Source: Streptomyces sp. NRRL WC-3605 (GTDB taxonomy: Bacteria > Actinomycetota > Actinomycetes > Streptomycetales > Streptomycetaceae). Taken from it: DNA of 64,000 bases. The stretch spans positions 1-64,000 of the forward strand of contig NZ_LLZN01000102.1 in assembly GCF_001509795.1 (NCBI RefSeq). The letters are read 5' to 3'. The notes beneath the pieces are model-generated. The model was not told where the DNA came from, did not search any database, and worked only from the letters and a program-made list of their open reading frames with translations. How positions within the stretch are numbered: the stretch's first letter is position 1; every line of letters begins with the position of its first letter. Made by a program: the position numbers and the translations under genes. Positions 18,926-27,983 of this stretch are shown here, in pieces.

Positions 18926-20002
18926 TCACCTCTTTCCGAGTCGGCCCACCGCGGGGCGCAGGGGGATGTCGAGTGCGTCGTAGAGGCCCGGTCCGGCCTC
19001 GGCCAGCCAGTCGATGGCGTTCACCAGGCGCCCGGCCGCCGTCGCGTTTCCGCCGGCCGCCCTGTTCTCCCCCTCGTCGGTCGCCTCGACAGTCACCTCG
19101 ATGCGCGGGCGGCCCTCGACGATCACCCGGTGGGCCCCCGCCCCGCCGTCCGACGGCGCGGGCCAGTCCGGAGCGCAGGCCGGGTGGATACGGGTGACGT
19201 GCTCGACGACGATGCGGGGCTCGCCCGCCACCATGCCGCGCACCTCCAGGCGCACCGCTCCCTGGGTGCCGGCCCGGAACTCCCCCATCGTGGGGGTGCG
19301 GACTGTCTCCTCGAGCGGGCGGCGCTCCAGCGTCTCGTCGATGCCGTCGAGTTCGGCGCCCAGGGCGCGGGCCATCATCCGCAGCTGCCCGCCCCAGATC
19401 ATCGTGGGGATGCCCTCGGCCAGCATCAGCGGCTGGTGGTCGAGCGGATGCCCCATGCCGATCAGATCGCGGACGGCCTCCTCCTGGTCGTACGTGGAGT
19501 AGTCGAAGATCTCCTGGCAGCGCAGGACGTCGATCTCCGAGCCCAGTCCGCTGACCAGCAGCGGGAGGACGTCGTTGGCCCAGCCGGGGTCGACGCCCGA
19601 GACGAACAGCGAGCCGCCGCCGGCCTCGGCGGCAGCCGCGAGGACGTCGCGGATCTCGCCGGGCGCGCCGGCGGGGTCGTACATGCCGTACAGGGAGGGG
19701 GTGACGACGACCGCTCCGGCGCGCAGGGCGCGGCCGACGTCCTCGATCGCGCCGTCGGGCCGTACGTCACCGGAGGCCGCGTAGACCACCGCCCGGGGGC
19801 GTGCCCGCAGCACCCCCTCCACGTCGTCGGTCGCCGTCACGCCGAGGGGCCGGCCGATCCCGCTCAGTTCGCCCGCGTCCCTGCCGGTCTTGGCGGGGTT
19901 CGACACCAGCACGGCCACCAGGTCGAGCGCCGGATGCGCCGCCACCGCCCGGATGGCCGCGCGCCCGACGTTGCCTGTGCCCCAGACCACCGTGGGAATC
20001 AT
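18926..20002 (-). CDS. NAD(P)-dependent dehydrogenase, DapB/diaminopentanoate dehydrogenase-like
   Basis: A 358-residue protein with an N-terminal Rossmann fold (VVWGTGNVGRAAIRAVAAHP) and the DapB-like VVYAASGDVRPDGAIED segment; the C-terminal part resembles dihydrodipicolinate-reductase-like and 2,4-diaminopentanoate dehydrogenase proteins found in actinobacterial catabolic loci. It is not true DapB: the DapB lysine/histidine substrate motif is absent. No Shine-Dalgarno precedes ATG 20002, so the message may be leaderless. It forms an operon with the AhpD-like gene. Confidence 0.7.
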   Translation of the reverse strand: MIPTVVWGTGNVGRAAIRAVAAHPALDLVAVLVSNPAKTGRDAGELSGIGRPLGVTATDDVEGVLRARPRAVVYAASGDVRPDGAIEDVGRALRAGAVVVTPSLYGMYDPAGAPGEIRDVLAAAAEAGGGSLFVSGVDPGWANDVLPLLVSGLGSEIDVLRCQEIFDYSTYDQEEAVRDLIGMGHPLDHQPLMLAEGIPTMIWGGQLRMMARALGAELDGIDETLERRPLEETVRTPTMGEFRAGTQGAVRLEVRGMVAGEPRIVVEHVTRIHPACAPDWPAPSDGGAGAHRVIVEGRPRIEVTVEATDEGENRAAGGNATAAGRLVNAIDWLAEAGPGLYDALDIPLRPAVGRLGKR

Positions 20003-20086
20003 GCGCGGAGGGTAACGACGCGTCCTTGAAGTTCCCATAGCCGTGCACGAGGAATCCGGGCCGGTTTCCGGGGCGTGTTCCCGGGG

Positions 20087-20311
20087 TCAGCCGTCGCTCT
20101 CGTGGCCCCAGCTCTCGGGCCCGGCGCCCCGCCAGTCGATCCAGGGCGCCAGCGCCACGTCGGACGGGTCGATCTCCAGTCCCGCGCGGCGCAGGAACTC
20201 GGCGACGTCGGCGAGGTTGTGGGCCAGCCCGAGGATCTCGCCGTCGACGCGCACGCGCCGCCCGCCGGTGGGCGACGGTGGACTCACGGTCACACGCGGG
20301 GTTGCGGCCAT
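20087..20311 (-). CDS. Small conserved hypothetical protein
   Basis: A 74-residue protein (start ATG 20311) containing VDGEILGLAHNLADVAEFLRRAGLE and a C-terminal WIDWRGAGPESW. It looks like a compact alpha/beta unit with no membrane segment. It follows the next small gene by 44 bases on the same strand, so the two form a pair. Function unknown. Confidence 0.6.
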   Translation of the reverse strand: MAATPRVTVSPPSPTGGRRVRVDGEILGLAHNLADVAEFLRRAGLEIDPSDVALAPWIDWRGAGPESWGHESDG

Positions 20312-20355
20312 GTCCTCAGGATCGTCCGGGGCGCCCGGACCCGCACTCCAGCGGG

Positions 20356-20577
20356 TCATCGGGCGGCCCGGCCGCCCGCGCGGCCCAGCTGCCGCAGCTC
20401 CCACCACGCGCCGGGGCCGGGCCGCCGGTGCTGCCAGTAGGGGTGGAAGAACACCTCGGCCGACAGCCGGTACAGCCGCCGGCGCAGTTCGGTACGGCCG
20501 GGCCGCTCGGCGAGCTGCCGGTACGTGGCGCTCCACTCCTGCTGGGCCCGGGTGAGGTCGTCTGGAAACGTACGCAT
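20356..20577 (-). CDS. Small hypothetical protein
   Basis: A 73-residue Arg/Leu-rich, helical protein (start ATG 20577) with a central RRRLYRLSAEVFFHPYWQHRR and an amphipathic N-terminal helix DDLTRAQQEWSATYRQLAER. A locally AT-rich stretch at 20578-20605 probably holds its promoter. It is the first gene of a two-gene unit. Function unknown. Confidence 0.6.
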   Translation of the reverse strand: MRTFPDDLTRAQQEWSATYRQLAERPGRTELRRRLYRLSAEVFFHPYWQHRRPGPGAWWELRQLGRAGGRAAR

Positions 20578-20655
20578 GACTGAATTCAATCATGTGTTCG
20601 ATTTCTGGGGCCACCGGAGCCGAGGGGCGCCGAGCCACCGGGTCGACGGCCCCGC

Positions 20656-21279
20656 TCAGACCTCTTCCCGGATGGCGCTCCAGCCGTGTTCCAGCAGGTC
20701 GAAGGCGCGGACGACGGCCGCACGGGGATCGTCGTGGGCGGCGGCCGCGCGCGGGGCCTCCAGTGCGAAGTGGGCGAGGGCGGTACAGGCGGGGTCGTCG
20801 GCGGCGAGGCCGCTCTCCTCGGCGATGACCTCCGCGAGCGCCGCGGCGTGGCGCAGCCACATCTTCTGGCCGTAGTCGCGCAGGGCCGGGGTGCCGGCCA
20901 CCAGCTCGACGAAGGCGGCGAAGCGGGCGTCACCACCGGTGGAGCCCAGCCGGGTGGTCAGAGCGTGCTCGCACAGGGCGGCCGGAATGGACCGGCCCTC
21001 GGGCCGCTCGCGGACGGCGGCGAGCAGGCGGGCCTCCTGCTCGTCGTCCTCGTCGAAGACCAGGGCCTCCTTGACCGGGAAGTGCTTGAACAGCGTGGTG
21101 GTGGAGACGTCGGCGGCGTCCGCGATCTCACGGATGCCGACCGCCTCGTATCCGCGCTCCAGGAACAGGCGCAGGGCGGCATCGGCGATGGCCTGGCGAG
21201 TGGCGGCCTTCTTCCGTTCACGGCGCCCCATCGGGGCGGGAGAGGGATCGGCCGCGGGGTCGGGTCGCGTACTGGGCAT
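20656..21279 (-). CDS. TetR-family repressor
   Basis: A 207-residue regulator. The N-terminal helix-turn-helix (ATRQAIADAALRLFLERGYE, then VGIREIADAADVSTTTLFKHF) is a textbook TetR domain. The C-terminal helical ligand domain is of the MftR/Rv-type with a long acidic DEDDEQEARLLAAV. It is divergent from the flavin monooxygenase gene, 157 bases apart, the usual layout for a TetR repressor controlling a detoxifying enzyme. ATG 21231 (MGRRERKK) is an alternative start. Confidence 0.92.
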   Translation of the reverse strand: MPSTRPDPAADPSPAPMGRRERKKAATRQAIADAALRLFLERGYEAVGIREIADAADVSTTTLFKHFPVKEALVFDEDDEQEARLLAAVRERPEGRSIPAALCEHALTTRLGSTGGDARFAAFVELVAGTPALRDYGQKMWLRHAAALAEVIAEESGLAADDPACTALAHFALEAPRAAAAHDDPRAAVVRAFDLLEHGWSAIREEV

Positions 21280-21436
21280 GGCGGCACTCTACCTCGCGGG
21301 TTGACCCGTTGAAAAAGCTACTTCGATTCAAAAGTTGGGTCGTTGCACTTATTGAACCAGTGTGCTTTTCTGAAGCGGCGGTCGCGAGGCACCGGCCCCG
21401 GCCGCGTCCCTTCCCCACCCAGGAAACGGAGCTTCC
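21280..21436. promoter_or_regulatory. TetR / monooxygenase divergent operator region
   Basis: This AT-rich stretch carries the 12-base palindrome CGGGTTGACCCG (21297-21308) and a nested inverted repeat GACCC-N1-TTGAA (21303-21313) with TTCAA-N5-GGGTC (21327-21341). A further TTGAACC lies at 21352-21358. These are the best operator candidates for the adjacent TetR protein. Confidence 0.5.
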
Positions 21437-22567
21437 GTGCACACCTCCGCACCCCGCATCGCGATCATCGGCGCCGGTCCCGGCGGCCTCCTCTGCGCCC
21501 GCGTCCTCCAGCGGCACGGCATCACCGCGACCGTCTACGACCGGGACGCCGGCCCGGACGCCCGTGACCAGGGCGGCACCCTCGACCTGCACGCCGACGA
21601 CGGCCAGATCGCCCTGCGCGAGGCCGGCCTCCTGGACGAGTTCCACCGGCTGTCCCGCCCCGAGGGGCAGGAGATGCGTCAGCTGGACCCGGCCGGCACG
21701 GTCCTCTTCCACCATCTCCCCGAGCCGGACGAGCGGTTCAAGCCGGAGATCGACCGTGGCCTGCTGCGTCGGCTCCTGCTGGACTCGCTCCGGCCCGGCG
21801 CCGTGCGCTGGGGCCACACCCTGCGTTGCGTCGACGGCCCCACAGGCGGCCCCCGGCAACTGCGTCTCGCCGACGGCACGACCGTCGAGTGCGACCTCGT
21901 GATCGGCGCGGACGGCGCCTGGTCGACGGTGCGCCGCGCGCTCTCACCGGCCCGGCCCCGGTACACCGGCGTGAGTTTCCTGGAGGCGTGGTTCCACGAC
22001 GTCACAACCCGGCACCCGGAGATCGCCGACCTGGTCGGGCAGGGCAGCGCCGCGGCGGCGGACGGCGAGCGCGGCCTGTTCGCCCAGCGCAACGGCGGCG
22101 ACCACGTCCGCGTCTACGTCATCCAGCGCGCCCCGGCCGACTGGATCGCCGCCGAGGGGCTCACCCTGCAGGACACCGACGGCATCCGGGCCCTCCTGCT
22201 GGACCGTTACCGCGACTGGTCACCCCGGATGCGGCGGCTGTTCGCCGACAACGACGGCCCCTACGTCGACCGCCCGATCCACGCCCTGCCCGTCCCCCAC
22301 GCCTGGGAGCACGACCCGTCCGCGACCCTGCTCGGGGACGCCGCGCACCTCATGCCGCCGCTGGGCGTCGGCGTCAACCTCGCCCTGCTCGACGCCTGCG
22401 AACTCGCTCTCGCGCTCGCCCGCCACGACACCGTCGGCGATGCCGTCCGCGCCTACGAGACGACCATGCTGCCCCGGTCCACGGAGACGGCCCGGGCGCT
22501 CGACGGCGCCGCCGAGCATCTGCTGTCCGCCGAGCTGCCCGACTTCGCCCAGGCCGAGCACGCCTGA
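21437..22567 (+). CDS. FAD-dependent aromatic monooxygenase (TetX/PHBH-like)
   Basis: A 376-residue class A flavin monooxygenase. It has the GxGxxG motif (IIGAGPGGLLCARVLQRHG), the Arg/Asp region DQGGTLDLH, the DG motif (VIGADGAWSTVRRAL) and the GD motif (LLGDAAHLMPPLGVGVN). This resembles the TetX-like group, whose members hydroxylate and inactivate tetracyclines or other polycyclic aromatics. The start is GTG with AAACGGAG upstream. Control by the divergent TetR is likely. Whether it inactivates an antibiotic cannot be told from sequence. Confidence 0.85.
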   Translation: MHTSAPRIAIIGAGPGGLLCARVLQRHGITATVYDRDAGPDARDQGGTLDLHADDGQIALREAGLLDEFHRLSRPEGQEMRQLDPAGTVLFHHLPEPDERFKPEIDRGLLRRLLLDSLRPGAVRWGHTLRCVDGPTGGPRQLRLADGTTVECDLVIGADGAWSTVRRALSPARPRYTGVSFLEAWFHDVTTRHPEIADLVGQGSAAAADGERGLFAQRNGGDHVRVYVIQRAPADWIAAEGLTLQDTDGIRALLLDRYRDWSPRMRRLFADNDGPYVDRPIHALPVPHAWEHDPSATLLGDAAHLMPPLGVGVNLALLDACELALALARHDTVGDAVRAYETTMLPRSTETARALDGAAEHLLSAELPDFAQAEHA

Positions 22568-22574
22568 CCGGCCG

Positions 22575-23294
22575 TCAGTCCGCGGACCCGGGCGCCTCGA
22601 CCCGCTCCACCTCCTCGACCGGCGGCATGAAGGCGCGCAGCCAGCGTTCCGTCTGGGCGACATGGGCCTGGGCCGCGCCCGCCGCGGCGACCGGATCGTG
22701 GTCGGCGATGGCGGTGGCCAGGACGCGGTGGTCGTCGTCGCTCTTGCGGCGCAGCTCGGGTCCTTCGGGCAGGGTGAAGACCTGGTACTTGCGGCTGCGG
22801 GCGCGGAAGACGGCGAGGAGGGTCGCCAGGGTGGGGTTGCCTCCCACCCTGGCGATCTCGGCGTGGAAGCGGTGGTCCAGTTCGGACGCCTCGGCCGGGT
22901 CGCTCGTGGCCTCCATGGCGTCGATCAGGGAGAACAGCGTGCGGATGTTCTCCGGGGTGCAGCGCGCCGCCGCCTGGGCGGCCACATGGGCCTCGAGGAC
23001 GCGCCGGATCTCGTAGACCTCCAACAGTCCCGAGAGCGGCAGCAGTTCGAGGGTCAGGGAGAGGCTGCCGATGACGTCCTCGGGCCGCAGCTGTGAGACG
23101 TAGGTGCCCGAGCCGTGCCGGGGCTCGATGACGCCGAGGGCGGCGAGCATGCGGACGGCCTCGCGCAGCGACCCGCGCGAGACGCCCAGCTCCTCACAGA
23201 GCTCGCCCTCGGGCGGGATGCGCTCGCCGGGACCGAGGCGCCCCGTCCCGATCATGTGCCGTAGACCGTGGAACGCCTTCTCGACTGCGGACAT
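22575..23294 (-). CDS. GntR-family (FadR/FCD) transcriptional regulator
   Basis: A 239-residue regulator with an N-terminal winged helix (IPPEGELCEELGVSRGSLRE, AVRMLAALGVIEPRHGSGTY) and a C-terminal FCD ligand domain with the metal-binding His residues (DHRFHAEIA, DDHRVLATAIADHD). FCD proteins usually sense carboxylic acids. It is divergent from the aminotransferase/ABC operon, and the space between carries a perfect palindrome that fits a FadR-type operator. Confidence 0.92.
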   Translation of the reverse strand: MSAVEKAFHGLRHMIGTGRLGPGERIPPEGELCEELGVSRGSLREAVRMLAALGVIEPRHGSGTYVSQLRPEDVIGSLSLTLELLPLSGLLEVYEIRRVLEAHVAAQAAARCTPENIRTLFSLIDAMEATSDPAEASELDHRFHAEIARVGGNPTLATLLAVFRARSRKYQVFTLPEGPELRRKSDDDHRVLATAIADHDPVAAAGAAQAHVAQTERWLRAFMPPVEEVERVEAPGSAD

Positions 23295-23391
23295 CCGTCC
23301 CCTCTTCCTCCCCGTACGGACCGGCGGTCATGCCGCCGTCCCCGCGGAGCACTCTAGCGAGTTTCCGAAGTGTCGGCCGCGTATCGCCCAG

Positions 23392-23468
23392 AAGTCATCT
23401 GATGACTTTCACGGTACGACCCCTTGTTTCGCCTCCCGGACGTGTGCAGGATGCCGAGTCATCAGATG
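23392..23468. promoter_or_regulatory. Operator sites for the FCD regulator
   Basis: AAGTCATCTGATGACTT (23392-23408) is a perfect 17-base palindrome centred on T23400. A partial second copy AGTCATCAGATG (23457-23468) is centred 64 bases away. The half-site GTCATC matches FadR-subfamily operators. The first site lies 97 bases from the regulator start, the second 55 bases before the aminotransferase start. Confidence 0.75.
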
Positions 23469-23522
23469 TGTCCGGCGGACCGTGGTGTTCCGCGGGACCG
23501 CCCTGCCCAGATGTGGAGACCT

Positions 23523-24764
23523 GTGAGCGAGACCGAGGTGACCACCGCACCGCGCCCCCTGCTGCTGGCGGACGGCACGCCCGCCGAGCGGGCCTGGTCC
23601 CTGGACCCCGACCTCAAGCACCTCAACCACGGCTCCTTCGGGGCCGTCCCGCTGGTGGCCCAGGAGCGCCAGGAACTGCTGCGCGTGGAGATGGAGCGCT
23701 CACCCGTGGTGTGGTTCCCGGCCCTTCCGGAGCGGCTCGCGGCCACCCGCGCGCGGCTCGCCGGGTTCCTGCGGGTCGACGCGGGCGACCTCGCCCTCGT
23801 CCCGAACGCCAGCGCCGGAGCGAGCGTCGTCTTCGCCGCCCTGACCCTGCGCCCCGGTGGCGAGATCGTCGTCACCGACCACGGCTACGGGGCCGTGACG
23901 ATGGGGGCCGAGCGGCTGGCCCGCCGCTTCGGCGGGCGGGTGCGCACCGCCCATGTGCCGCTCGACGCGGACGAGGAGCAGGCGTACGAGGCCGTCACCG
24001 CCGCGTTCACCGACGCCACCCAGCTCGTGGTCGTCGACCAGATCACCTCGGCGACCGCGCGGCTGCTGCCGGTCGAGCGCATCGGCACGGAGGCCCGGCG
24101 ACGCGGCATCCCCGTCCTGGTGGACGGCGCCCACGCACCCGGGCTCCTGGACGCGCCGCTCGCCGGTGCGACGTACGACTTCTGGACCGGCAACCTGCAC
24201 AAGTGGGGCTGCGCCCCGCGCGGCACCGCGGCCCTGGTGGCCCGGGGGCCGCTGCGCGAGAAGCTCTACCCCCTCATCGACTCCTGGGCGGCGGCGGAGC
24301 CGTTCCCGGACCGCTTCGACCAGCAAGGCACGATCGACGCCACCGCCTACCTGGCGGCGCCGACGGCCCTGGACTTCGTGGAGCGCACCTGGGGCTGGCC
24401 CGCCGCCCGCCGGTACATGGACGAACTGGCCGACTACGGCGCCCTGGTGATCGGCGCGGCGTTCGCCGGGACGGCCGGCGCCGACACCTCCGTCGACGTC
24501 GGCATGCCCGTCCCCGGCATGCGTCTGGTGCGGCTGCCGGACGGCCTCGCCGCCGACCGGCTCCAGGCCGACGCGCTGCGCGACCGGGTGGCCGGCGAGC
24601 TGGGCGTGGAGGCGGCCTTCACCAGCTTCGGCGGCGTCGGTTTCATGCGGCTGTCCGCCCACGTCTACAACACCGCGGCCGACTACGAGTACTTCGCCGA
24701 GGAATGCGTCCCCGTCCTCGGCGCCTGGGCACGAGAGAACACAGGGAAGAGGTCAGCACGATGA
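23523..24764 (+). CDS. Class V PLP-dependent aminotransferase / isopenicillin-N-epimerase-like
   Basis: A 413-residue fold-type I PLP enzyme. The N-terminal LKHLNHGSFGAVP and the Schiff-base Lys227 in NLHKWGCAPRG match the isopenicillin N epimerase (CefD)/cysteine desulfurase-like class V group. Asp in VDGAHAPG would hold the pyridine nitrogen. Substrate is unknown; the group includes epimerases and ergothioneine C-S lyase-like enzymes. The GTG start has TGGAGA upstream. Its stop overlaps the next start (ATGA), so it is the first gene of the importer operon. Confidence 0.85.
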   Translation: MSETEVTTAPRPLLLADGTPAERAWSLDPDLKHLNHGSFGAVPLVAQERQELLRVEMERSPVVWFPALPERLAATRARLAGFLRVDAGDLALVPNASAGASVVFAALTLRPGGEIVVTDHGYGAVTMGAERLARRFGGRVRTAHVPLDADEEQAYEAVTAAFTDATQLVVVDQITSATARLLPVERIGTEARRRGIPVLVDGAHAPGLLDAPLAGATYDFWTGNLHKWGCAPRGTAALVARGPLREKLYPLIDSWAAAEPFPDRFDQQGTIDATAYLAAPTALDFVERTWGWPAARRYMDELADYGALVIGAAFAGTAGADTSVDVGMPVPGMRLVRLPDGLAADRLQADALRDRVAGELGVEAAFTSFGGVGFMRLSAHVYNTAADYEYFAEECVPVLGAWARENTGKRSAR

Positions 24765-26062
24765 GAAGAAGGACGGCGGTTCTCGCGCTCGGCAGCGCCA
24801 CGGCGCTGCTCCTGACCGGCTGCTCCACGATGAGCCCGGACGCGAGCGGAACGGTCACGCTCAACATGGTCGAGAGCCTTACCAACCCGACCCGCACCGC
24901 TCTGCTCAAGGACCTCATAGCCGACTTCGAGCAGCGGAACCCCAAGGTCAAGGTCAACCTGGTCTCCCCGCCCACCGAGCAGGCCGACCAGAAGCTGCAG
25001 CAGATGCTCCAGTCGGGCAGCGGCGTCGACGTGCTGGAGGTCCGCGACATCACCGTCGGGCCCTGGTCGAACAACGGCTGGCTGTACGACATGAAGAAGG
25101 ACCTCGACGGCTGGAAGGGCTGGGAGGCGATGACGGAGAACGCCGTCAACGCCTCCAAGGACGCCAAGGGCGGGACGTACTTCGTCCCGTACGGCTTCTA
25201 CGGGCTGAGTCTCTTCTACCGCACCGACCTCATCGAGAAGGCGGGCTTCGACAAGCCGCCGGCCACCTGGGCGGAGCTGCTGGAGCAGGCGAAGGCCGTC
25301 CACGACCCGTCCGCGCGGCGCTACGGCTACGCCTTCCGCGGCGGCGCCAACGCCAACAGCAACGCGACCGCCGCCATCGAGGCGTACCTCGCGGACGACG
25401 TCGACCCGGCGAACGGCTTCAAGCTCAAGGACGGGCGCACGATCTTCGCCGCGCCCGAGGCCGAGGACGCGATCGAGAACTACCTGAAGCTGTTCAAGCA
25501 GGCGTCCCCGAAGTCGTCGGTCTCCTGGGGCTATCCGGAGATGGTCGAGGCGTTCTCCAACGGCTCGACGGCGTTCCTGCTCCAGGACCCCGAGGTGATC
25601 GCCACGGTGTCGGAGTCGAAGTCGATCTCCAAGGACCAGTGGGGCACCGCGCCGCTGGTGTCGGGTCCCGGCGGCAAGACGGTGCAGCCGCTGGCCACCG
25701 CCGGCTGGGGTGTCGCCAAGGGCAGTGACCACAAGGCCGAGGCCGTGAAGCTGGTGCAGTTCCTGTCCCAGGGCGAGGCGTCGACGTCGTTCACCAAGAA
25801 GAACAGCCTGGTGCCCATCCTCAAGTCGGCGACCAGTGACCCGTTCTACAAGTCCGGCCCGTGGGCGAGCTACGTCACGATGACCGAGCAGCCGGACAAG
25901 TACCTCGTCGTCACCCAGCCGCGCGGCGTCAGCTGGTGGGCCGAGTGGCAGCAGAAGGCGGACGCCGACGTGCAGAAGCTGGTCCTCGGCAAGACGTCGC
26001 CCAAGGAGCTGCTGGCGGGCTGGGACGCGTTCTGGACCGAGAAGTGGCAGCAGGAGCAGTAG
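24761..26062 (+). CDS. ABC transporter substrate-binding lipoprotein (sugar type, SBP family 1)
   Basis: A 433-residue extracellular solute-binding lipoprotein. The signal ends in lipobox LTGC (Cys21). The mature part has typical family 1 features (LNMVESLTNPTRTALLKDLI, FVPYGFYGLSLFYRTDL, ATAGWGVAKGS). Family members bind sugars or glycerol-derived ligands. Coupling to the PLP enzyme suggests an amino sugar or other amino compound instead. The start codon overlaps the PLP enzyme's stop. Confidence 0.93.
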   Translation: MRRRTAVLALGSATALLLTGCSTMSPDASGTVTLNMVESLTNPTRTALLKDLIADFEQRNPKVKVNLVSPPTEQADQKLQQMLQSGSGVDVLEVRDITVGPWSNNGWLYDMKKDLDGWKGWEAMTENAVNASKDAKGGTYFVPYGFYGLSLFYRTDLIEKAGFDKPPATWAELLEQAKAVHDPSARRYGYAFRGGANANSNATAAIEAYLADDVDPANGFKLKDGRTIFAAPEAEDAIENYLKLFKQASPKSSVSWGYPEMVEAFSNGSTAFLLQDPEVIATVSESKSISKDQWGTAPLVSGPGGKTVQPLATAGWGVAKGSDHKAEAVKLVQFLSQGEASTSFTKKNSLVPILKSATSDPFYKSGPWASYVTMTEQPDKYLVVTQPRGVSWWAEWQQKADADVQKLVLGKTSPKELLAGWDAFWTEKWQQEQ

Positions 26063-26064
26063 AC

Positions 26065-27048
26065 ATGCCGGTCACGTCCACCACGCCGTCGAAGACCGCG
26101 GCCCCGGCCGAGGGGGCGGCCTCCCGCAAGGGGGGTCTCCCCCGCGGGGGCCGCCGCAAGCGGGAGTTCACCACGCGGCGCGGCCTCGCCATCGTCGCCT
26201 ACATGGCACCCGCGGCCCTGTTCGTGGCGGTCTTCACCTACTACCCGATGGTCGCGGGCGGCCAGATGGCCTTCCGCAACTGGAAGCTGAGCGACCTCAC
26301 CGACACCTCGTGGGTCGGGCTGAGGAACTTCGCCGACGTCTTCGCCGACCCCGCCTGGGGGACCGTCCTCGGCAACACCGCGGTGTGGGTGGTCGGTTCG
26401 ATCGTCCCGCAACTGGTGATCGGCTTCGCGCTCGCGCTGTGGCTGCGCCGCCGCTTCGTCCTGCGCGGCCTGTACCAGGCGCTGATCTTCTTCCCGTGGG
26501 CGATCTCCGGATTCCTCATCGGCATCCTGTTCCGCTGGATGTTCAACAGCGAGTTCGGCGTCGTGAACGACCTGCTGCAGAAGGTGGGGCTGATCGACGA
26601 GCCGATCGCCTGGCTGGCGGACCCGGACACGGCGATGGTCGCGGTGCTCGTCGCCAACGTCTGGTACGGCGTCACCTTCTTCGCGATCATGATCCTGGCC
26701 GCGCTCCAGTCGATCCCCGACGAGCTGTACGAGGCGGCCGCCCTGGACGGCGCCGGCAAGGCGCGCACGTTGTTCCGGATCACGATCCCCTACATCCGCA
26801 CCACGCTGGCGCTGACCGTGCTGCTCCGGGTGATCTGGATCTTCAACTTCCCGGACCTGATCTTCGGCATGACCGGTGGCGGCCCGAACGACGAGACGCA
26901 CATCGTGACCACCTGGATGATCAAGATCACTCAGCAGGGCGACTACGGCAGGGCCTCCGCGCTCGGCCTCCTCGTGGTGGCCGCGCTGCTGGTGTTCGCC
27001 GTGTTCTTCCTCATGGCCACGCGTGAGAAGAAGGGGGCGAGGCCGTGA
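26065..27048 (+). CDS. ABC transporter permease (sugar type, MalF/UgpA-like)
   Basis: A 327-residue permease with a 45-residue Pro/Ala/Lys-rich cytoplasmic tail then six membrane helices. The EAA-type coupling motif is intact (ELYEAAALDGAGKARTLFRI). It forms the translocation channel with the following permease. It starts two bases after the binding-protein stop and its own stop overlaps the next GTG start. Confidence 0.93.
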   Translation: MPVTSTTPSKTAAPAEGAASRKGGLPRGGRRKREFTTRRGLAIVAYMAPAALFVAVFTYYPMVAGGQMAFRNWKLSDLTDTSWVGLRNFADVFADPAWGTVLGNTAVWVVGSIVPQLVIGFALALWLRRRFVLRGLYQALIFFPWAISGFLIGILFRWMFNSEFGVVNDLLQKVGLIDEPIAWLADPDTAMVAVLVANVWYGVTFFAIMILAALQSIPDELYEAAALDGAGKARTLFRITIPYIRTTLALTVLLRVIWIFNFPDLIFGMTGGGPNDETHIVTTWMIKITQQGDYGRASALGLLVVAALLVFAVFFLMATREKKGARP

Positions 27049-27881
27049 TCGGCAAGGAGTCCACGGCCGGCCGGGCCGTCAAGTTCGTCTTCCTCGGCGG
27101 GTGGCTGCTCTTCACCGTCTTCCCGCTCTACTGGATCGCCGTCACCTCGCTGAAGGCGCCCGGTGACATCTTCCGGTTCCCGCTGGCGTACTGGCCCGAG
27201 CACTTCTCGCTGGAGAACTACAGCGGTCTGTTCGGCACGGCCGACTTCGGGACGTACCTGGCCAACAGCCTGATCGTCTCCCTGGTGGCCGGGGCGACCG
27301 CGACGGCGATCTCGATGCTCTCGGCCTATGTGCTGGCCCGCTTCGAGTTCCGCACCAAGTCGGCGCTGCTGATGGCGGCGCTGGTCACCCAGATGATCCC
27401 GTCGTTCATCGCCCTGGGCCCGCTCTACCTGCTGATGACGGACCTGCGCCTGGTCGACAACCGCTTCGGGCTGATCCTCGTCTACATCGCGGTGTGCATC
27501 CCGTTCTGCACCGTGATGCTGCGCGGATTCTTCGAGAACATCCCGGACGCCCTGGAGGAGGCCGCCATGATCGACGGCCTGTCGCGGTTCTCCGCGCTGT
27601 TCCGGGTGCTGCTCCCGGTGATGCGGCCGGGCATCGTCGCCGCGTTCATCTTCAACTTCGTGAACTGCTGGAACGAGCTCTTCCTGTCGGTGACGCTGAT
27701 GAACAGCGACGCGAACAAGACGGTACCGACGGCGCTGAACGGGTTCATCTCCAGTTTCAACATCGACTGGGGTTCGATGTCGGCGGCGGCCGTGCTCACG
27801 ATCCTGCCCACCATGCTGCTGTTCGCGTTCGCCAGCCGCCACATCGTCCAGGGGCTGACGTCGGGTGCGGTGAAGGGGTGA
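27045..27881 (+). CDS. ABC transporter permease (sugar type, MalG/UgpE-like)
   Basis: A 278-residue permease with six helices and an EAA loop (DALEEAAMIDGLSRFSALFRV). It completes the importer. No ATPase gene follows, which is normal for Streptomyces carbohydrate importers that borrow the shared MsiK-type ATPase encoded elsewhere. GTGA overlap with the preceding permease. Confidence 0.93.
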   Translation: MIGKESTAGRAVKFVFLGGWLLFTVFPLYWIAVTSLKAPGDIFRFPLAYWPEHFSLENYSGLFGTADFGTYLANSLIVSLVAGATATAISMLSAYVLARFEFRTKSALLMAALVTQMIPSFIALGPLYLLMTDLRLVDNRFGLILVYIAVCIPFCTVMLRGFFENIPDALEEAAMIDGLSRFSALFRVLLPVMRPGIVAAFIFNFVNCWNELFLSVTLMNSDANKTVPTALNGFISSFNIDWGSMSAAAVLTILPTMLLFAFASRHIVQGLTSGAVKG

Positions 27882-27983
27882 GGCCGTCGCGCGGCCCCGG
27901 ACACGCGGGGCGCCCGCCGGCCGTGTGAGACATCTCCCCGCGGGCTACTCGGTGGGCCGAGGGGTTGGGACCACAGCCTCTTG

